Source: Fratercula arctica (Eukaryota > Chordata > Aves > Charadriiformes > Alcidae). From it: a stretch of DNA of 64,000 nt. The translations under genes and the position numbers were made by a program. A model generated the notes under the pieces. It saw only the letters and a program-made list of their open reading frames with translations, made no database searches and was not told the DNA's origin. The DNA is taken from assembly GCA_947846985.1 (NCBI GenBank), contig CANTUZ010000020.1, positions 7,599,459 to 7,663,458 on the forward strand, given 5' to 3'. Shown here in pieces: positions 20,820 to 33,500 of this stretch. Numbering within the stretch: position 1 is the first letter of the stretch; each line of letters opens with the position of its first letter.

Positions 20820-20990
20820 CCGCCGCCCGCGGCCGGGGCGGGGCCAGGGGGCGGGGCGGGGGGCAGAGGGGGCGTGGTCAGAGAACGGGGACAGCGGGCG
20901 GGGCGGGGCCAGCAGCCATGTAGGGCGGGGCCAGAGGTCGGGGGCGTCGCCACCCGGCGGGGCGTGGCCAGGGGGCGGGGCGAGGCCCTT
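20820..20990 (+). repeat. GC-box array upstream of SIKE1
   Basis: Repeated GGGCGGGGC and GGGGCCAG units, at least six copies in 170 bp. Probable SP1/KLF binding cluster; the G-runs could also form G-quadruplexes on the plus strand. Confidence 0.7.
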
Positions 20991-21259
20991 TCACGAGGGA
21001 AATTCGGGGCTCTCGAGGTTTGTTGCTGTCGGGTGGGTGTCGGGGCGAGGGGGCAGCAGCCTCCCCAGGGAAATGGCACCTCTCGGGTGCGGTGTTCGCA
21101 GGGCCGGGGCGGAGGTTTCCCTCCACAGAGCCCCAGCGCACCGGGTCCCGCTCCCCGGCGGCTGCCGCGGGTTCCCAGCATGGCGCTCTGGCAGGAGCCC
21201 AGGAGGAAACCCTCTGGTTCCAATGAGCGCTGCTCTGGGCAGCGCAGCCTGTTTGCAAA

Positions 21260-24040
21260 GGGCACATCCTTGACCCAAGGAGTCCTGGTTATCTTTTTAA
21301 ATACTCCTTTAAACAGTGTGTGATAAATCCTGGGCTGAGATCGGTCGAGCTGTCATCTTATCTAATATTCTTGTTTGTCCCTTTTAACAGTAAACATCCT
21401 CTACTCAAGTTAAAATAACAAGTTTTGTAATGCTGACTGGCTTCTTTGATATTTATTTGCTAACTCAAGCTACCGTTACTGATCTGGGATGCCCCTGATG
21501 CTCTGCTTAACTTTGGGCCACAAAGCTTTTTTATTTAGTATTACCAACTTTATTAATGTTTTCAACAATAATGTTTTAACAGGACTCCCTTTGACTTGAG
21601 TCATCTTTCAAGTTGAAGTCTCCGTTCAGACAGACACAGAAGAAAAATCTAGGATGCTTTATCTGATGAAAGTTTCTTTATGAACAGAGAGATAATCAAG
21701 CCCAGGGCAGAAGTGCTGAATAAGATTATTTTATGTAAGCAACAACTTCAAAACATTCATACAGTCCAAAGGAGAATAAACAGCTGCATTTGGAGTACTT
21801 CAGCAGAATCAGATCAATTAGTAAAGTACGAGATACATTTTGCAAATTTGGGAAATGTAATGCTGCTTTATCATAGCCTGTGTGGAACCAAAGGACTAGA
21901 CCGTGCTTTATAGCATGTTTTACCTTCTGGTCCTTCCTTATTTTTCTCCTTATTAGAGAATACTGAAAAACTAAGACAACGTTTTATCAGAATTCCTTTT
22001 TCATAGTGGGTGATTCATTAACGCTTGGAAAACTGACAAATATTACTGTGTTTACCATTGTGGTTATGGATCAAGTTGGCTAAAGATTGCCCTGTGCCAA
22101 CGCCAACATGACATCCCTAAGTTGTAGCAACGTGTTTCCCCTGTCCCCATTATTACATCCTCAAGCAACCCTACCTCTGCAGCTCAGCACCGACTGCTGC
22201 TTCACTCTTACCACACTCCCAGCTCCGTAGCTGCCTTTAAACTCAATTTTTGCAGAGCCTTTGAGCAACCACACTGGAGTAGGCCTTATCCAGCTTCATG
22301 GAATTATGTATGTGTGCCAGTTCAGTATCTTCCCATTTTTCACCTTATTCAATATAAGGAAGTTCTGTGAAATGAAACATGCAATCTCTTAAGGTTCCAC
22401 TTAACTCAGCTTTCAGCGGGCAGGCACTCCATGAGCCATTTAGAAATGCAGCACTGGAAATTCCAGTTCACATCTACTGGGAAGTCAGCTAAAGGAATGA
22501 CCTGCTTGTGCAGCATGAAGGATCATCACATCTCAGCAGAAGCTGCACCTGGATTGTACATCTCAATCTCTGGCTTGTTTTGTCCTCTGTGTTTATAGTT
22601 ATGATTTAACCCTCACTTTCCCCTGCCTTCAGCGGTAACACCCTAGCCTTTCGTGCCAAGCAGAGACAAGTGAGATGAGGGCCAGCACTGCTAAATCAGA
22701 CTCTCATTCCAGGACGGGTGCAGTCCCTCTGCGGGATTCTGGCTGCTTGAAATCAAATCGCAGAATAAGAAGAAGACAGGATCCCACGATATTACACCGC
22801 ACAGCACTTAGTCTTGGGTTCTCACTCAAGGATGTGGCTCACCCCTCTCCAGCAGATCTTCTGACACAGAATCATTTGTTCAACTTCCAAAGGACAGTAG
22901 AATAAGCTACTGCGGCGCCAGGACACAGATTGGATCCCAGTAGGACAAAGCTCCTTGATTCAAATGCTGGGAATGCTTGTCACCACAACTTCTAGTGTGT
23001 AGCAACAGAGCTTAAACAAATCAACAGATGAGCATTTTCTGAGTAGCGGTGTCTTATAATTCCTTTGGCTTATCACATCAATTCTGTACAAACTGAAGAG
23101 AATGTATAAATTTGGCCTCTCAAACTTTTTAGTGTTTAACTTCAATTCGATTAAACACTTATGTATGTGTACAAAGTGAAAAATGAGGTTACAAGAGGTT
23201 AATGCTTTAATGCTTTTAATAACTCTTAACCACATGGCTGTATTTTGTCAAACAGAACATGTATTTGTTCTAGCAGGAAAAGTATATGCTAGAGAGAAGC
23301 ACATCGAGGCTCTCCAAAACAGCAGAGCTGCTACAGAACCAAAACCGTTCCTAGGCCATCTTTGAAAAATCATAAATAGTATTTCTGTGGTGGAATAAAT
23401 ACATAGCATTTCTGAGTACAGCTGAGGAGGTTCTTGCTCACAGTAGGAAAATCAAAAGGAAAGAAATCTAGACAGACCAAAAGGACAGAAAAAGCGATTA
23501 AAGAGACTAGTAATGGACACAGCACAGAATCCTGAGCACAAGAGTACCTGTAAACTTGGGACGAGTTTGAGCATCGGTACTGAGGATGTTAATATAATGT
23601 GCACCAGGTAACGCTCATAAACTTACCCAGAAACTGGCAGTGGAGTAAATGATGGATAATAACGCACAGAGGAATTGACCAGTAGAAAATGGCAACAGCT
23701 GTGACAGACTGAGTGGCATCTAAATGCAGGAAGTAGATAAAAGAATAAAGGGCACATTTCTACAATAACTCTTGGGTTTCGGGTAAAATCACGTTAATCA
23801 TAAGTGTGGTCAGCACAGTTTGAAAAATTCTGGCTGTCTCTGAAAGCACAAGTGTCACATAGTAATGCAGCAGAGATTAGTTTTTCATTTCCACTTGAAG
23901 TCCTTCCTTGAGTCTCTAACAACCAAATATTTCAGCAGCTACAGCCTGTTTAAAAAGCTAAACAGACTTCTCTCTCACACCATGCACCCCAACACTTTTT
24001 GCCTGCTTGCTGTTAAAATCAAGTGCTGGTCTTAACACAA
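21260..24040. other. Intergenic sequence, nothing recognised
   Basis: Ordinary AT-rich bird intergenic DNA. Short ORFs here show no family resemblance and no paired splice sites that I trust. Confidence 0.6.
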
Positions 24041-24043
24041 CCA

Positions 24044-25836
24044 TCAGCTTGTCACAATTCCACTGGTGCTGCCCTCAACCAAGGCTGCAGCACAGAGACC
24101 ACAGACCAGGAGGCCAAGTGAATCCTCCTCTTTCACTTCCTGGCCTGCACCTCAAGGTGGATTACTGCTGCATAAGAGTCATTCAGTGACAAAAGTTATT
24201 ACCAAGAAACTCAGTCTTATTGTTCATCTTAATTATCCTGCTTTGATAAATCTTGAAGAGTCACCCATTGCACCTCAGCATTTACATTTATGAGTCTAAT
24301 ATTCTTTTTACTATTAAAACAAATGTCCTTAAGATGGAATCCAGGCTGGAAAAAGGGAAAACATTATCATTGATAAATGGATATATCCAGCTATTTCAGT
24401 CTCTCAGCAGCAAGACTCCACTGCTGATAAAATGCTGACCAAGGGATTCCACAATAGTTATTTTGTAATGCTTAGTACAGAGTGTCAAGATATTCTGCTT
24501 TATGGAAACTGGGTCCAGGACTTGGCTTCTCTTTGCTGTACCTACAAAGTAGTACAGTAATTTAAGAACCTCAGTGCTTAAAGTTACATTTACAAGTATT
24601 CTCTATGAAGTATCAGTTCTGAGATCACTGCAGGAGATTGTAATCAAGCTGATACCTTTTCTCTATTCCACATTGTGCCTTGCTGAATACTAACGCACTG
24701 GAGCATTTTATTGACAAATCTTGGTCCTCCTGCCAAGGGAAAACACATAGATTTGGCACAGGGTATTGAAAGGTGGAGATTTAAGGATACCCACACATTT
24801 TGTTAGTGTTGCACAGATGGGATTATTAGTCCCTATTCTACCTTACAGTAGTGGGACTGCCCTGCATGCCAAGCTTAAGAACATGCACAGAAGGAACAGG
24901 AACATTTTGTAGGCTGTCTTGAGATTTTCAAGTAAGTTTAAAGCAGTTTGGCTCTTTCATTAAAATTCAACATAAGTGTTTAGTTCTTCAACATTTGTGA
25001 AAAGCCTGTAAGTAAATGCATAGTGAAAGTAACCAACAATTTAATGATTAAGAAAAAAAATCAGTCTTAAAAAGGTCAAAATTGTTTTTCCTCTCTGGTC
25101 TGATATGGTCTCCTATTATTTCATCCCATGAAAGCATTTAAGAACTTAGTAAGAACTTTCATCTCCTCCAGAGTTATTTCTCTTCTAATTTGACTATGAT
25201 GATTTGTCCGATACATTTGATGTAAAGCAGAAGAGTATTTATATTATCTAACACTAAAGCAACTGAATGAATGCAGGGTCTACAATGCTAAATGGGAGCT
25301 GTTCACTGTATAGATCCCCCTGTCATCCCTTTTGGGCGAATAGGTGAATAATCTCATATTTGAACATTATATAAATTCATCAGGTGCTGCCTGATAGAAT
25401 TTCCCTGGCTAGTCTCACTGTCATTCCTCTGCTGAAACATATAGTTTTGTTATGTAAAGACTATTTTTCTTTAATTTTTGCAAACAACTGTACCGCTTTA
25501 AAAAGCTACATGTAGGGACAATAAAAGTTTTTCAAACCAGTGCTCAAAGGAAATGACACAGAAACGTTTTTGCTTGAAGCTACAAAAACGAGTACATGTT
25601 TAAAACCTACAGAAGGGGGAAAGTACTGGGTCAACGTGTAGTACAAATAGCATCTTTTTTTTTTTTATGTTTTGTTTCCTCACTAGAACGATCACATTGG
25701 ATCTTAAGCACTCCGTCTGGCTGAGGCCCCATCCAACAGAGGCCATGCATGCAAATATATGCAGAAAAAGATAGTCCCTCACCTACTACACTCACATTCT
25801 TAAGTTTCAAATGAACCAACCAAGGTTCTTCCTCTG
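24044..25836 (-). pseudogene. Possible relic of a trypsin-like serine protease
   Basis: Four segments in the expected order on minus resemble parts of the S1 peptidase fold. 25836-25796, a 41-nt segment with a pyrimidine-rich acceptor and a GTGAGT donor, reads EEEPWLVHLKLKN, like the start of a trypsin domain. 25424-25263 is one continuous 54-codon frame with three internal stops; it reads MTVRLAREILSGST, later FKYEIIHLFA, then QGDL and LPFSIVDPAFIQ, resembling the stretch from VRLG to the DIALL aspartate region. 24729-24656 reads FVNKMLQCVSIQQG, like NMLCAG. 24151-24044 reads GAGQEVKEEDSLGLLVC and later SGIVTS, like the GDSGGPLVC serine region. The catalytic Ser is in an EDSLG context, the His segment is unclear and stops are present, so it is not functional. 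Resemblance by chance is possible; no search was run. Confidence 0.3.
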
Positions 25837-26329
25837 CTGCAGGGAATACAGGCAAATAATGACAACAAAACAAGTACATGTTTCTCAAAATTCTAGGTTA
25901 ATTACATTTTACGCAAATAACAACGTAAACCAAACCAAGTCATCTCTGACAGACAAATCCCATGCCTTTTCTGTTCTTTGCAACCCTCCTCATAACTGAT
26001 GCTTATCTGCAGTTTGGTATCATTTCACACAGGCTTCCTTTGCCTGCCCTCAAGTTTTTAGAACAATTTCCTACTACTGTAGCTTCTGGACCCGATATGG
26101 TCTTGGAACACATGATCCAACAAATCAAAACCACCACATACAACAGATGCACATCCTATCCAAATTAAATCTTTCTCTCTGTTGAGAGTCAGGAGCACAA
26201 GATAACCACTGACCTGCAAAGCTGTTAGTCAGGAGCCTTTGTGCCGTTGCTGTCACACCCAGGGCTGAGGGCCACCCATGCCATGCAGAAAATCCTAACA
26301 GCGCCAGAACCACTGCACCTTTTGAAGAT

Positions 26330-27650
26330 TAATAAATAATCCAGAAGAGAGGGTGAACAGAAAACTTGCGTTTTTTTTAATGAGTTCCTTCACAAATTGT
26401 AAATGCAAGTACCTCTCAGAACGCAAAATTTTTGGCATGTATTTGCCAGCGTATTTTATGCCTCCAAAACATTTAATTTCTCTAAAACAAAAATAGGAAA
26501 AGATTTAAGTTAGATTATTTTAATACATAAGCTGTATTGTTAATATTCAACTTCAGTATTGTTCAGAACAGTTCACTAACAGGAGAGACTTAATCCTATA
26601 ATAAAATAATCTATATTTCAATATAACCTTTAACTCATATATAACAACGATTACTGTAATTAACAATTAGTTTTCCAAAGGCTCCCAATTGTTTAGTATT
26701 TGACTCTTGCTTTCATCATTTAATGATTTACAGTAATGAGCTGGAACATCAGCATTTTGTACTGAAATGGCCAAAATAGTTGTCCAGGCATCATTGCCCT
26801 TATGTGACAGATCTCAGATGTTTTTGTGAAAAGTTAGCCAAAAGCAATAGACAATGCCATCACTTCTGTTTCGTTTTTACTGAAAAACAACAACAAAGCG
26901 ACCATAATGACTTGTAGTCAGAGTCTCAGTAGCTTTTGAAAGACTGTTACTTTGCTGAGATTCTGCCCTTTGTTTAAGTTTTGTTTGACAAATACTTTAT
27001 AAATGAGCAGAAGAGGTGGTTTATGTTTCATTAATGAGGCTGATAGTGGTTAATTACTGAAGTTACGTAAACAATCCAATACCAGATCAACCCAAACGGG
27101 TCAGTTATGTAGAGATGATCCAGCTGGAGTAGATACCATTTCCTTTAACTATTCAGAAACCAAACAAGTTACAGAGATCTAGGATCTCTAGTTCAGATGA
27201 AGAAAGAATTTTGCTTAGCCTGAAAATTAATTCTCTCAATGGGTATTGATCGAGGGAAGCCCCTTCTTGATCTGCAGTTTGAGCACTTGCCAAATTCTGA
27301 GACCTACCTGCATAAAGGCAGATGTTCTGTGCAGATCAGACTGCGCAGAAGCTCACAGCTTTCACTCACGGTGGAAATGAGGCTGCAAAAGCAGGTGTTC
27401 TGCCCAGGCCGATGTCACCGGCTCTGATTATTTCCTATGGAAAACACTGCTTCAGTGGCACGTCTAGATTTTGGCTCATGACATGAGCTTGAGCTAACAT
27501 TTTCAGGCCGTATCTATGAGTAACGTTTTGTTTACTCGTCTCTACTAAAGCATGCCTGAAGTAGATGGTTATTTCCTTTGCCCATTAAAATGGCACTCGG
27601 CATGTTACTGATCAGAGACTTTACCAGTGTTTTACAAAATTGACATATAT
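26330..27650. other. Intergenic sequence, nothing recognised
   Basis: AT-rich DNA without coding or repeat features that I can support. Confidence 0.6.
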
Positions 27651-27654
27651 AAGG

Positions 27655-28015
27655 AAAAATAACAGAAAATAGAGCTGGTAGAGATCTCAAAAGTCCTTCC
27701 TCCTTTACACACCAAAATAACTCGGAGAAAACAATTCGTAAGTTCTACCAGGTAGCCCTAACTGATCTTCAAAACATCCAGTGATGAAGACTATAGAGGC
27801 AACTTATTTCAATGCTATTTTTACCACCGTAATTGCTTTCTCTAGTATCTAATTTAAGCCTTCCTTACTCCTAAATAAGCTTTTTATTTATTAATTCTTT
27901 ACAAGCATGGAAAACAGTTTATTTTTCTCGTCTGTGCAGCAGTTCTTTATGTGACTCCAGTGGGCTCTCAGGTTTCCCGTTTTTATTGTCACACTTTGAA
28001 TAGGAGAAGTGATCG
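27655..28015 (-). mobile_element. Old CR1 fragment, minus orientation
   Basis: Diverged copy of the CR1 3' region read in reverse: the stretch around CATCCAGTGATGAAGACT, followed by the GGCAAC and TTACCACC blocks and the ATCTAATTTAAGCC stretch, follows the order of the CR1 consensus. No clear 8-bp terminal repeat remains. Confidence 0.55.
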
Positions 28016-28019
28016 GTTA

Positions 28020-29360
28020 AAATAATGTAAATTTATGTATTAAACATGGACCAGACACCTGGTCTGAACCATTGCACGACTACGCAAAATAGGTTTTTTA
28101 CCACAGCTATGAAGATAGCATGTAGGTTAGAGTAAATGACCATGGACTGATACTTAATGTGGCACTGCAGTTAATTTCTACTACAACTAAGGTTTAGGTT
28201 CTTATATACTTATTTTAGAAATTGAATTTATTCAGAATCCACTAGGTTTTATAACACTGAAGAGAATGGGGATTAGATACCTACTAAAAACCTGGACTTC
28301 AGGCTCAAGTTTCTCAAAGTCAATAGGCTTTAAATACCCACATCCCATAGGTACGCTTGAACAGCTTACCAGTAAGGTATGTTCTATCAGAAAAAATGCT
28401 AAAAAAATTCAGTAGTGTTTAAAAGCTAAAGGCAACATTTCACAAACCTCTGCTTGTTTTTCAAACTTTCATGAGAAAGGCTGAAAAGCTGGATGAAAAA
28501 GCCAATGGTATATGCAAAAGAAATGCTGCTATGAAAAAAAATCTTTTTTCTAACAATTTTAAATTCTCCATTTTTACCACTGCAGTTTTTTTGACATCTT
28601 CGTAAGTTGCCGTATAAGGCTGCTTTTACCACAAAGACAAATGCTAATCACAATTAAATTTTCAAGATCATTCTGTCTCTACTGCATAATCTGTGCATTC
28701 CAGCCCTCTGTCACCATGCATTATCAATGCAGACCATTTGAAAGCTCAAAAAAACCTGCAAGATGCTCAAATAACATCTGTGAATCCATCTTCTTTTGTT
28801 CCTGAAAGCCAGACTCAACTATTCCGTGTCCAAAGACTAAAAGATTCTGAAGTGGTGCCACTAGATGGAAGTAAGTGGCACGCTCTTCTCTGGAACCTAT
28901 GGAATATAAATGTGACTGTCCTTTAGAGGGTCACATCAGTTTGCTGCGTATCGTGCCACAGATCCCTGAAACCCTATTGTCCCTAAAGACTACGTTAAGT
29001 GACTTTGTAGTAAGATAGCCAACAGGAAATTAGTTTTTCTCCTTGCTGTCTAATTCCATGAAATACACAACAGAAACATTTTTCCTGAGGTAAATCGAGA
29101 ATTTCTTTTACACAGAGGAAAAGTGACCTCCTCCTGGAGTTAATATGTTTGAAACCTGCTGTGATTATGTTAGGCAGTAAGTGTAATGACATGATACCTA
29201 CACAAGAAAATCCACCATCCAAAAGATCACATCTTGCATCTAGGAAATGATGAAAACCTCACATTGTAATGATTAATTTATTAGAAATTATTAATAATGG
29301 CAATACTTGGCAATACTTGGGTTTTTAAGAATGAAATTTTGCAAAATTAGTGGCAACAGA
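28020..29360. other. Intergenic sequence, nothing recognised
   Basis: No gene, repeat or motif that I can support. Confidence 0.6.
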
Positions 29361-29729
29361 GGTTGCTAACAATCATTTTCTGTTTTGGGGGCACGTATGA
29401 GTCCCGCCTGTGCTGCATCAACACAGGTATGTCAGAATTAAAGCAGGGAGAACAAGGTACATGTTTTGTGTTTGGAGACACTGGCTCTATCAAGTGTTTC
29501 CAAGTTCCATTATTATGTCACATAGATATACCACAGCAATATTTTCTCTGCCCAGCAAATGAACATTATCCACTAACACTCAGACAAGTCAATGCTAAGC
29601 AATCAAAAGGGGAGAATTTTAAATTCTACCAAGAAAGCAGAATATTTAGTAATTGGACAGGGAGAACTCTGGGAAACAGTGACGTGAGGGTCCCCATGGC
29701 CTCTGTCCCTGATGACCCAGTTATTATTT

Positions 29730-29959
29730 GATTTATGTGGACTTGCAGCTGCCCTTGCTTCGACCCCAGAAAAGGCTGTGTGGGAAGTTTGTGTCTCAGA
29801 GCCGTAGCGTTGCTCTGCGGAGTGTCTGGAGCCCAGTGTATGCACAGAAACTGATAAATAGGGAAAAGGCCCAGTTTGTTCCAGCTGGACTCGGAGCAGG
29901 GACCAGCGCTACAGCCCAGCAGACTCAGCTCTGGAAGGAAGAAACTCTCTGGAACCACT
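29730..29959 (+). other. Candidate noncoding upstream exon of NR1H5
   Basis: Locally GC-enriched block in AT-rich surroundings ending in a near-perfect donor (CCACT followed by GTAAGTAT at 29960). NR1H5 needs at least one upstream noncoding exon, because its first coding exon begins at an acceptor. The 5' boundary is unknown. The link to NR1H5 is inference from position and strand only. Confidence 0.3.
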
Positions 29960-30599
29960 GTAAGTATTTAATTTACTTTTCTGAATGCTCTGGGATTATA
30001 AAATGTTGCTCTAGTCATAAATCAATTTGCCATGTGAAAATATTTCAGGTATTGGGCTTTTTTTTTTTTTTCCTTTCTTTTTAAAGTCTGACTGAATGAA
30101 AATAGAAAACATGCACTTTTAAATTCAATATGCTGCTGCCAAGAAATTGTTCTAACAGTATTTCATTTGACATACAGAATGAAGTAAAATGACTTTTAAA
30201 TTCAATTATTTGTTTCCCTTCCCCAAAGTACCAGGAAAACTGTAAGCTGCAAACAACCTCTACCCTCTAATCTTACAATGTATAAAAATTACACCTTTGA
30301 AATAATTATTCATGGAGTAATAATTCCAAAGGAAGATTTCAAGATGATTGCAACACAACCCATTAGTGAAATAAGCCAATTCCTATTACGATTATTACAT
30401 GACAAGGAAGAAACACATTTAATAAGAAGTGGTATTTCTTCAAACTGCAGCTTTGGGCAGCTTCTTGGCACATTAAAACTGGGAGAAACAGATAAAACCT
30501 TAATAATGATTGATCCTATATGCATCTTATACGCAAGTGATGCTACAACATCCCCTGCAAAATCATTCTTTAATTACAGTAATTGCTGATTACTGAATT

Positions 30600-33500
30600 G
30601 CACAAGTGAAACTGAATATATCATCTGGTATTACATATAGTTGCCACTGATTGTGCTCAGTTAATTTTTTTTTCAGTTTTTGGTTTAAATGTCACAAATT
30701 AAAAAATTCAGCTATGCTTTTCAGAAGCAAAAAAAGTACATCGATTAACACTGAGACTGAGGTGTGCTAATTCCACTACATGATCATTAACATGCCACAA
30801 GGTGTGTTAAATAAATGTTGAAGACCTTCAGCTCGAGTTACTAAAATTCCCTGTAAACAAGAAATTTCCCTATGACTCAACTGTCAAAATATTTATGATA
30901 GCAGTTAAAGTACTGTCAATACATACCCCTTAAAGAGCTCCCTGGAGCTTCTTCTACAAGTATGTTCTACATCTTAATAAATTTAATAACATAAGATGAT
31001 GATATGTTACTTTATGGTATGGTATTTTATAGCAATAAAAATTATAAAAACAACAACTTTTACTGTAAGTAACAATCAGTAGATGTACAGTATGTTTTCT
31101 AGTATGAACATGTACATTGTGTTAAGTGACTGGTTTGTGATTCTACTTTACTTTTATCAATTCATGGTTTGTTTTTTTTTCTTTTAAGCTTTCACCTTTG
31201 ATAAATTGAAAAGTCTTTCAGTTAGGACTAATAACTGAATGGTGCTGAATTTCTGTATTAGATGGATAACCAACCCCTTGCATCAACATACATTCCAGTT
31301 TATATTGAACGTTATTAGTTCAGAAGACTGATTACTGTAAAACTAAGCCTGTAAAAGCGCAACATTTTCAAAGGGGCTTAAGCAACCTAGAGTCTAGGTC
31401 ACATCTTTTTCCGAAAGAAAAAAAAAAAAAAGTTTAAATTCTCCTGCTTGTCTAGGTTTTTAAAATTAAAACCAACTAACCAACCCGCCCTCCCAGTGAT
31501 CAGGACTTCACACGTCAAAATACCCAGCAGAAACAGCACCTCAGAAGTAACTGAGAAGGAAAAGCGGGGAACAGGATATGCCTTTATGCAGACAACATTT
31601 TCTTTCAGGTCCGTATGTCGGACTAAGGATTAAAGACTTTCATCCTAACTGTGTTACTGCTTGTGGCTCTACGAAACAAGTTATAAAAAAACTAATACTC
31701 TCTTGTTTTCAGTTATTTCCACTTTTTTTGGCTAAAGGCCTTTATGCATCATCTCTGGGAACGTATTTCTTTTTTTTGGCTTCCTTTTTAAAGCACACGT
31801 ACACAAAACATATGGCTATATTTTGAGTACACAGAAAAGAGAAAAATGGGCACAAAATATTTTGGTTTGGGAACAGCATGACTGTAACTGCCTCAAACAC
31901 TCAAAGCTCTTACTCCAATCTTATTTCAACTTTGTCCAAGTTATTATTTTTTGCAAATTACAATTGGGCATGTCTGCTACATTCTGTCAAGGATTCCACA
32001 GCTTCATAGTGCGTGGCTAAGCTCTGCGTGCATGCAGAATTTACTTGTCTGCACAGCAAAGGGTTAATGAATGTATGTGCACGCTGAAGAAGTGTCCTTT
32101 TGGTCATGGTTCACTCCCACTGAGGTGTGAGAGATTAGGCATGGCTACTGAACTTTTGAGAGACCAGCATATAACGTATCACGAAATTTCAGCAACTCCT
32201 AGAGTTTGGAGGAGGCTTCCCTCCTGCTGACTGACTCATATATAAAGGGTGAGGGAAAGCTTGTAACACAAGACTATGACGGACAATCTTATAAATAATC
32301 AAAACTTTCCTGTCCTAGAAAATTTCCTTCCTTACATATCTTATTCTGTTCTGCATATTTTTTGTTCTAAAAAGCCCAACGCTATTTTATATGAGAACAA
32401 GCTTGTTAATGCTAAATTCTCAAGTGCCAGAAAATGAAACAGTTAACATTCACGCACAGGCATGACCATTAAGTCTCATTTCAAGACAGTATAGCATTCC
32501 TCAAATAACCACTGGATTTACTGTTAATACTCTTATAACATTCTCTTAATTTAAGAGTTTCAATTCACAGTGTCTCATTCTAAGCTAGGAATTCTGTGGT
32601 TGCAACTGGTAACTTTTAGTAGCCACAAAAATCAGTAAGAAGGGATAAGTCCTCAAATCCATTCTCATACAATACCTAAATTGAGGAAACTTTGCCTAAC
32701 GAAAGTCTGCTTCCAAGATTTAGAATGTTTAATCAACCGACCACCTTGCATTTGGTGATATGTACTTCATACTCCCAATTTAATATTTTTATAAAACTGG
32801 ATCAATGTAATTTCATTTTAGTTTCTATTCTTTTATTATTTTTATTTAGAGAAACTACTCTAAACAAACACATTTCTTCAGCAAATACACATTTTTTGGG
32901 AAAAATGTAGACTTTGCCCAGGCCAAATTGATCTAACTGATAAGGACCTCCTGATTCAGTGAGTCATTTCTCTTTCAAACAAATATTTACTAGCAGAGAT
33001 AACAAAAAAATCAGCATTCCAGCCTCACTGCATCTTTTCACCTTCCATTGACAACATGAAGAGAACGTGCTCAATTCCAAAGATATGTCCAGTTTTGGGG
33101 GAAGGGACGCGTGTCTTTTAAGACATTACTTCAGTTCAGATTCCCTGAAATATTTTCATTTTCTCAGCTGTAGCTAACTATAGGTATTGCACAAAACCCA
33201 ACATGTGAGTCTTTGAAGGAAGATCTTTAAACCCAATTTGCTGTAAATTCTGCAAGAGGCATATACAGAGAATTCTGCTGCACACATCGGAGTTTGATTT
33301 TCTATACTTGCCAAATACTTGCCTTTTTTATCTTTTCTGTCTTTCCCGTCTGCTCAGGACGAGCCTGTGAGAGTTCGCTGGCAAATTATCTTGTCGAGTC
33401 CTTACTCAATGGACATCAGATACAACATACTTTTAACTAGTGATGCTCTCATACATACCACACATGCAGAGGGACACGGGGTCAAGGAAAATATTTCCTA

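Larger units (their letters stand above)
19950..21250 (-). promoter_or_regulatory. SIKE1: SIKE1 CpG-island promoter
   Basis: CpG island covering exons 1-2 and upstream sequence. Just upstream of the start codon are CTTCCGG at 20751-20757 (ETS type on minus), an E-box CACGTG at 20775-20780 and an overlapping TGCGCAGGCGC (NRF1-like) at 20779-20789, placing the transcription start at about 20.68-20.75 kb. Farther upstream, 20820-20990 is an array of GC boxes. Confidence 0.75.

Noticed and set aside
20528..21323. Plus-strand ORFs in the SIKE1 island
   Set aside because: GC-rich, low-complexity and antisense to SIKE1 exon 1; no independent support.
25690..25782. A GWG-containing frame (ASVGWGLSQTECL) resembling the protease GWG motif
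   Set aside because: It lies before the aspartate-region segment, whereas in S1 proteases it should lie after it.
26212..26345. Hydrophobic leader-like frame ending in a GTCAGT donor, phase-compatible with the first segment of the protease candidate
   Set aside because: The frame has no ATG and a leader-like stretch arises easily by chance; not used as evidence.
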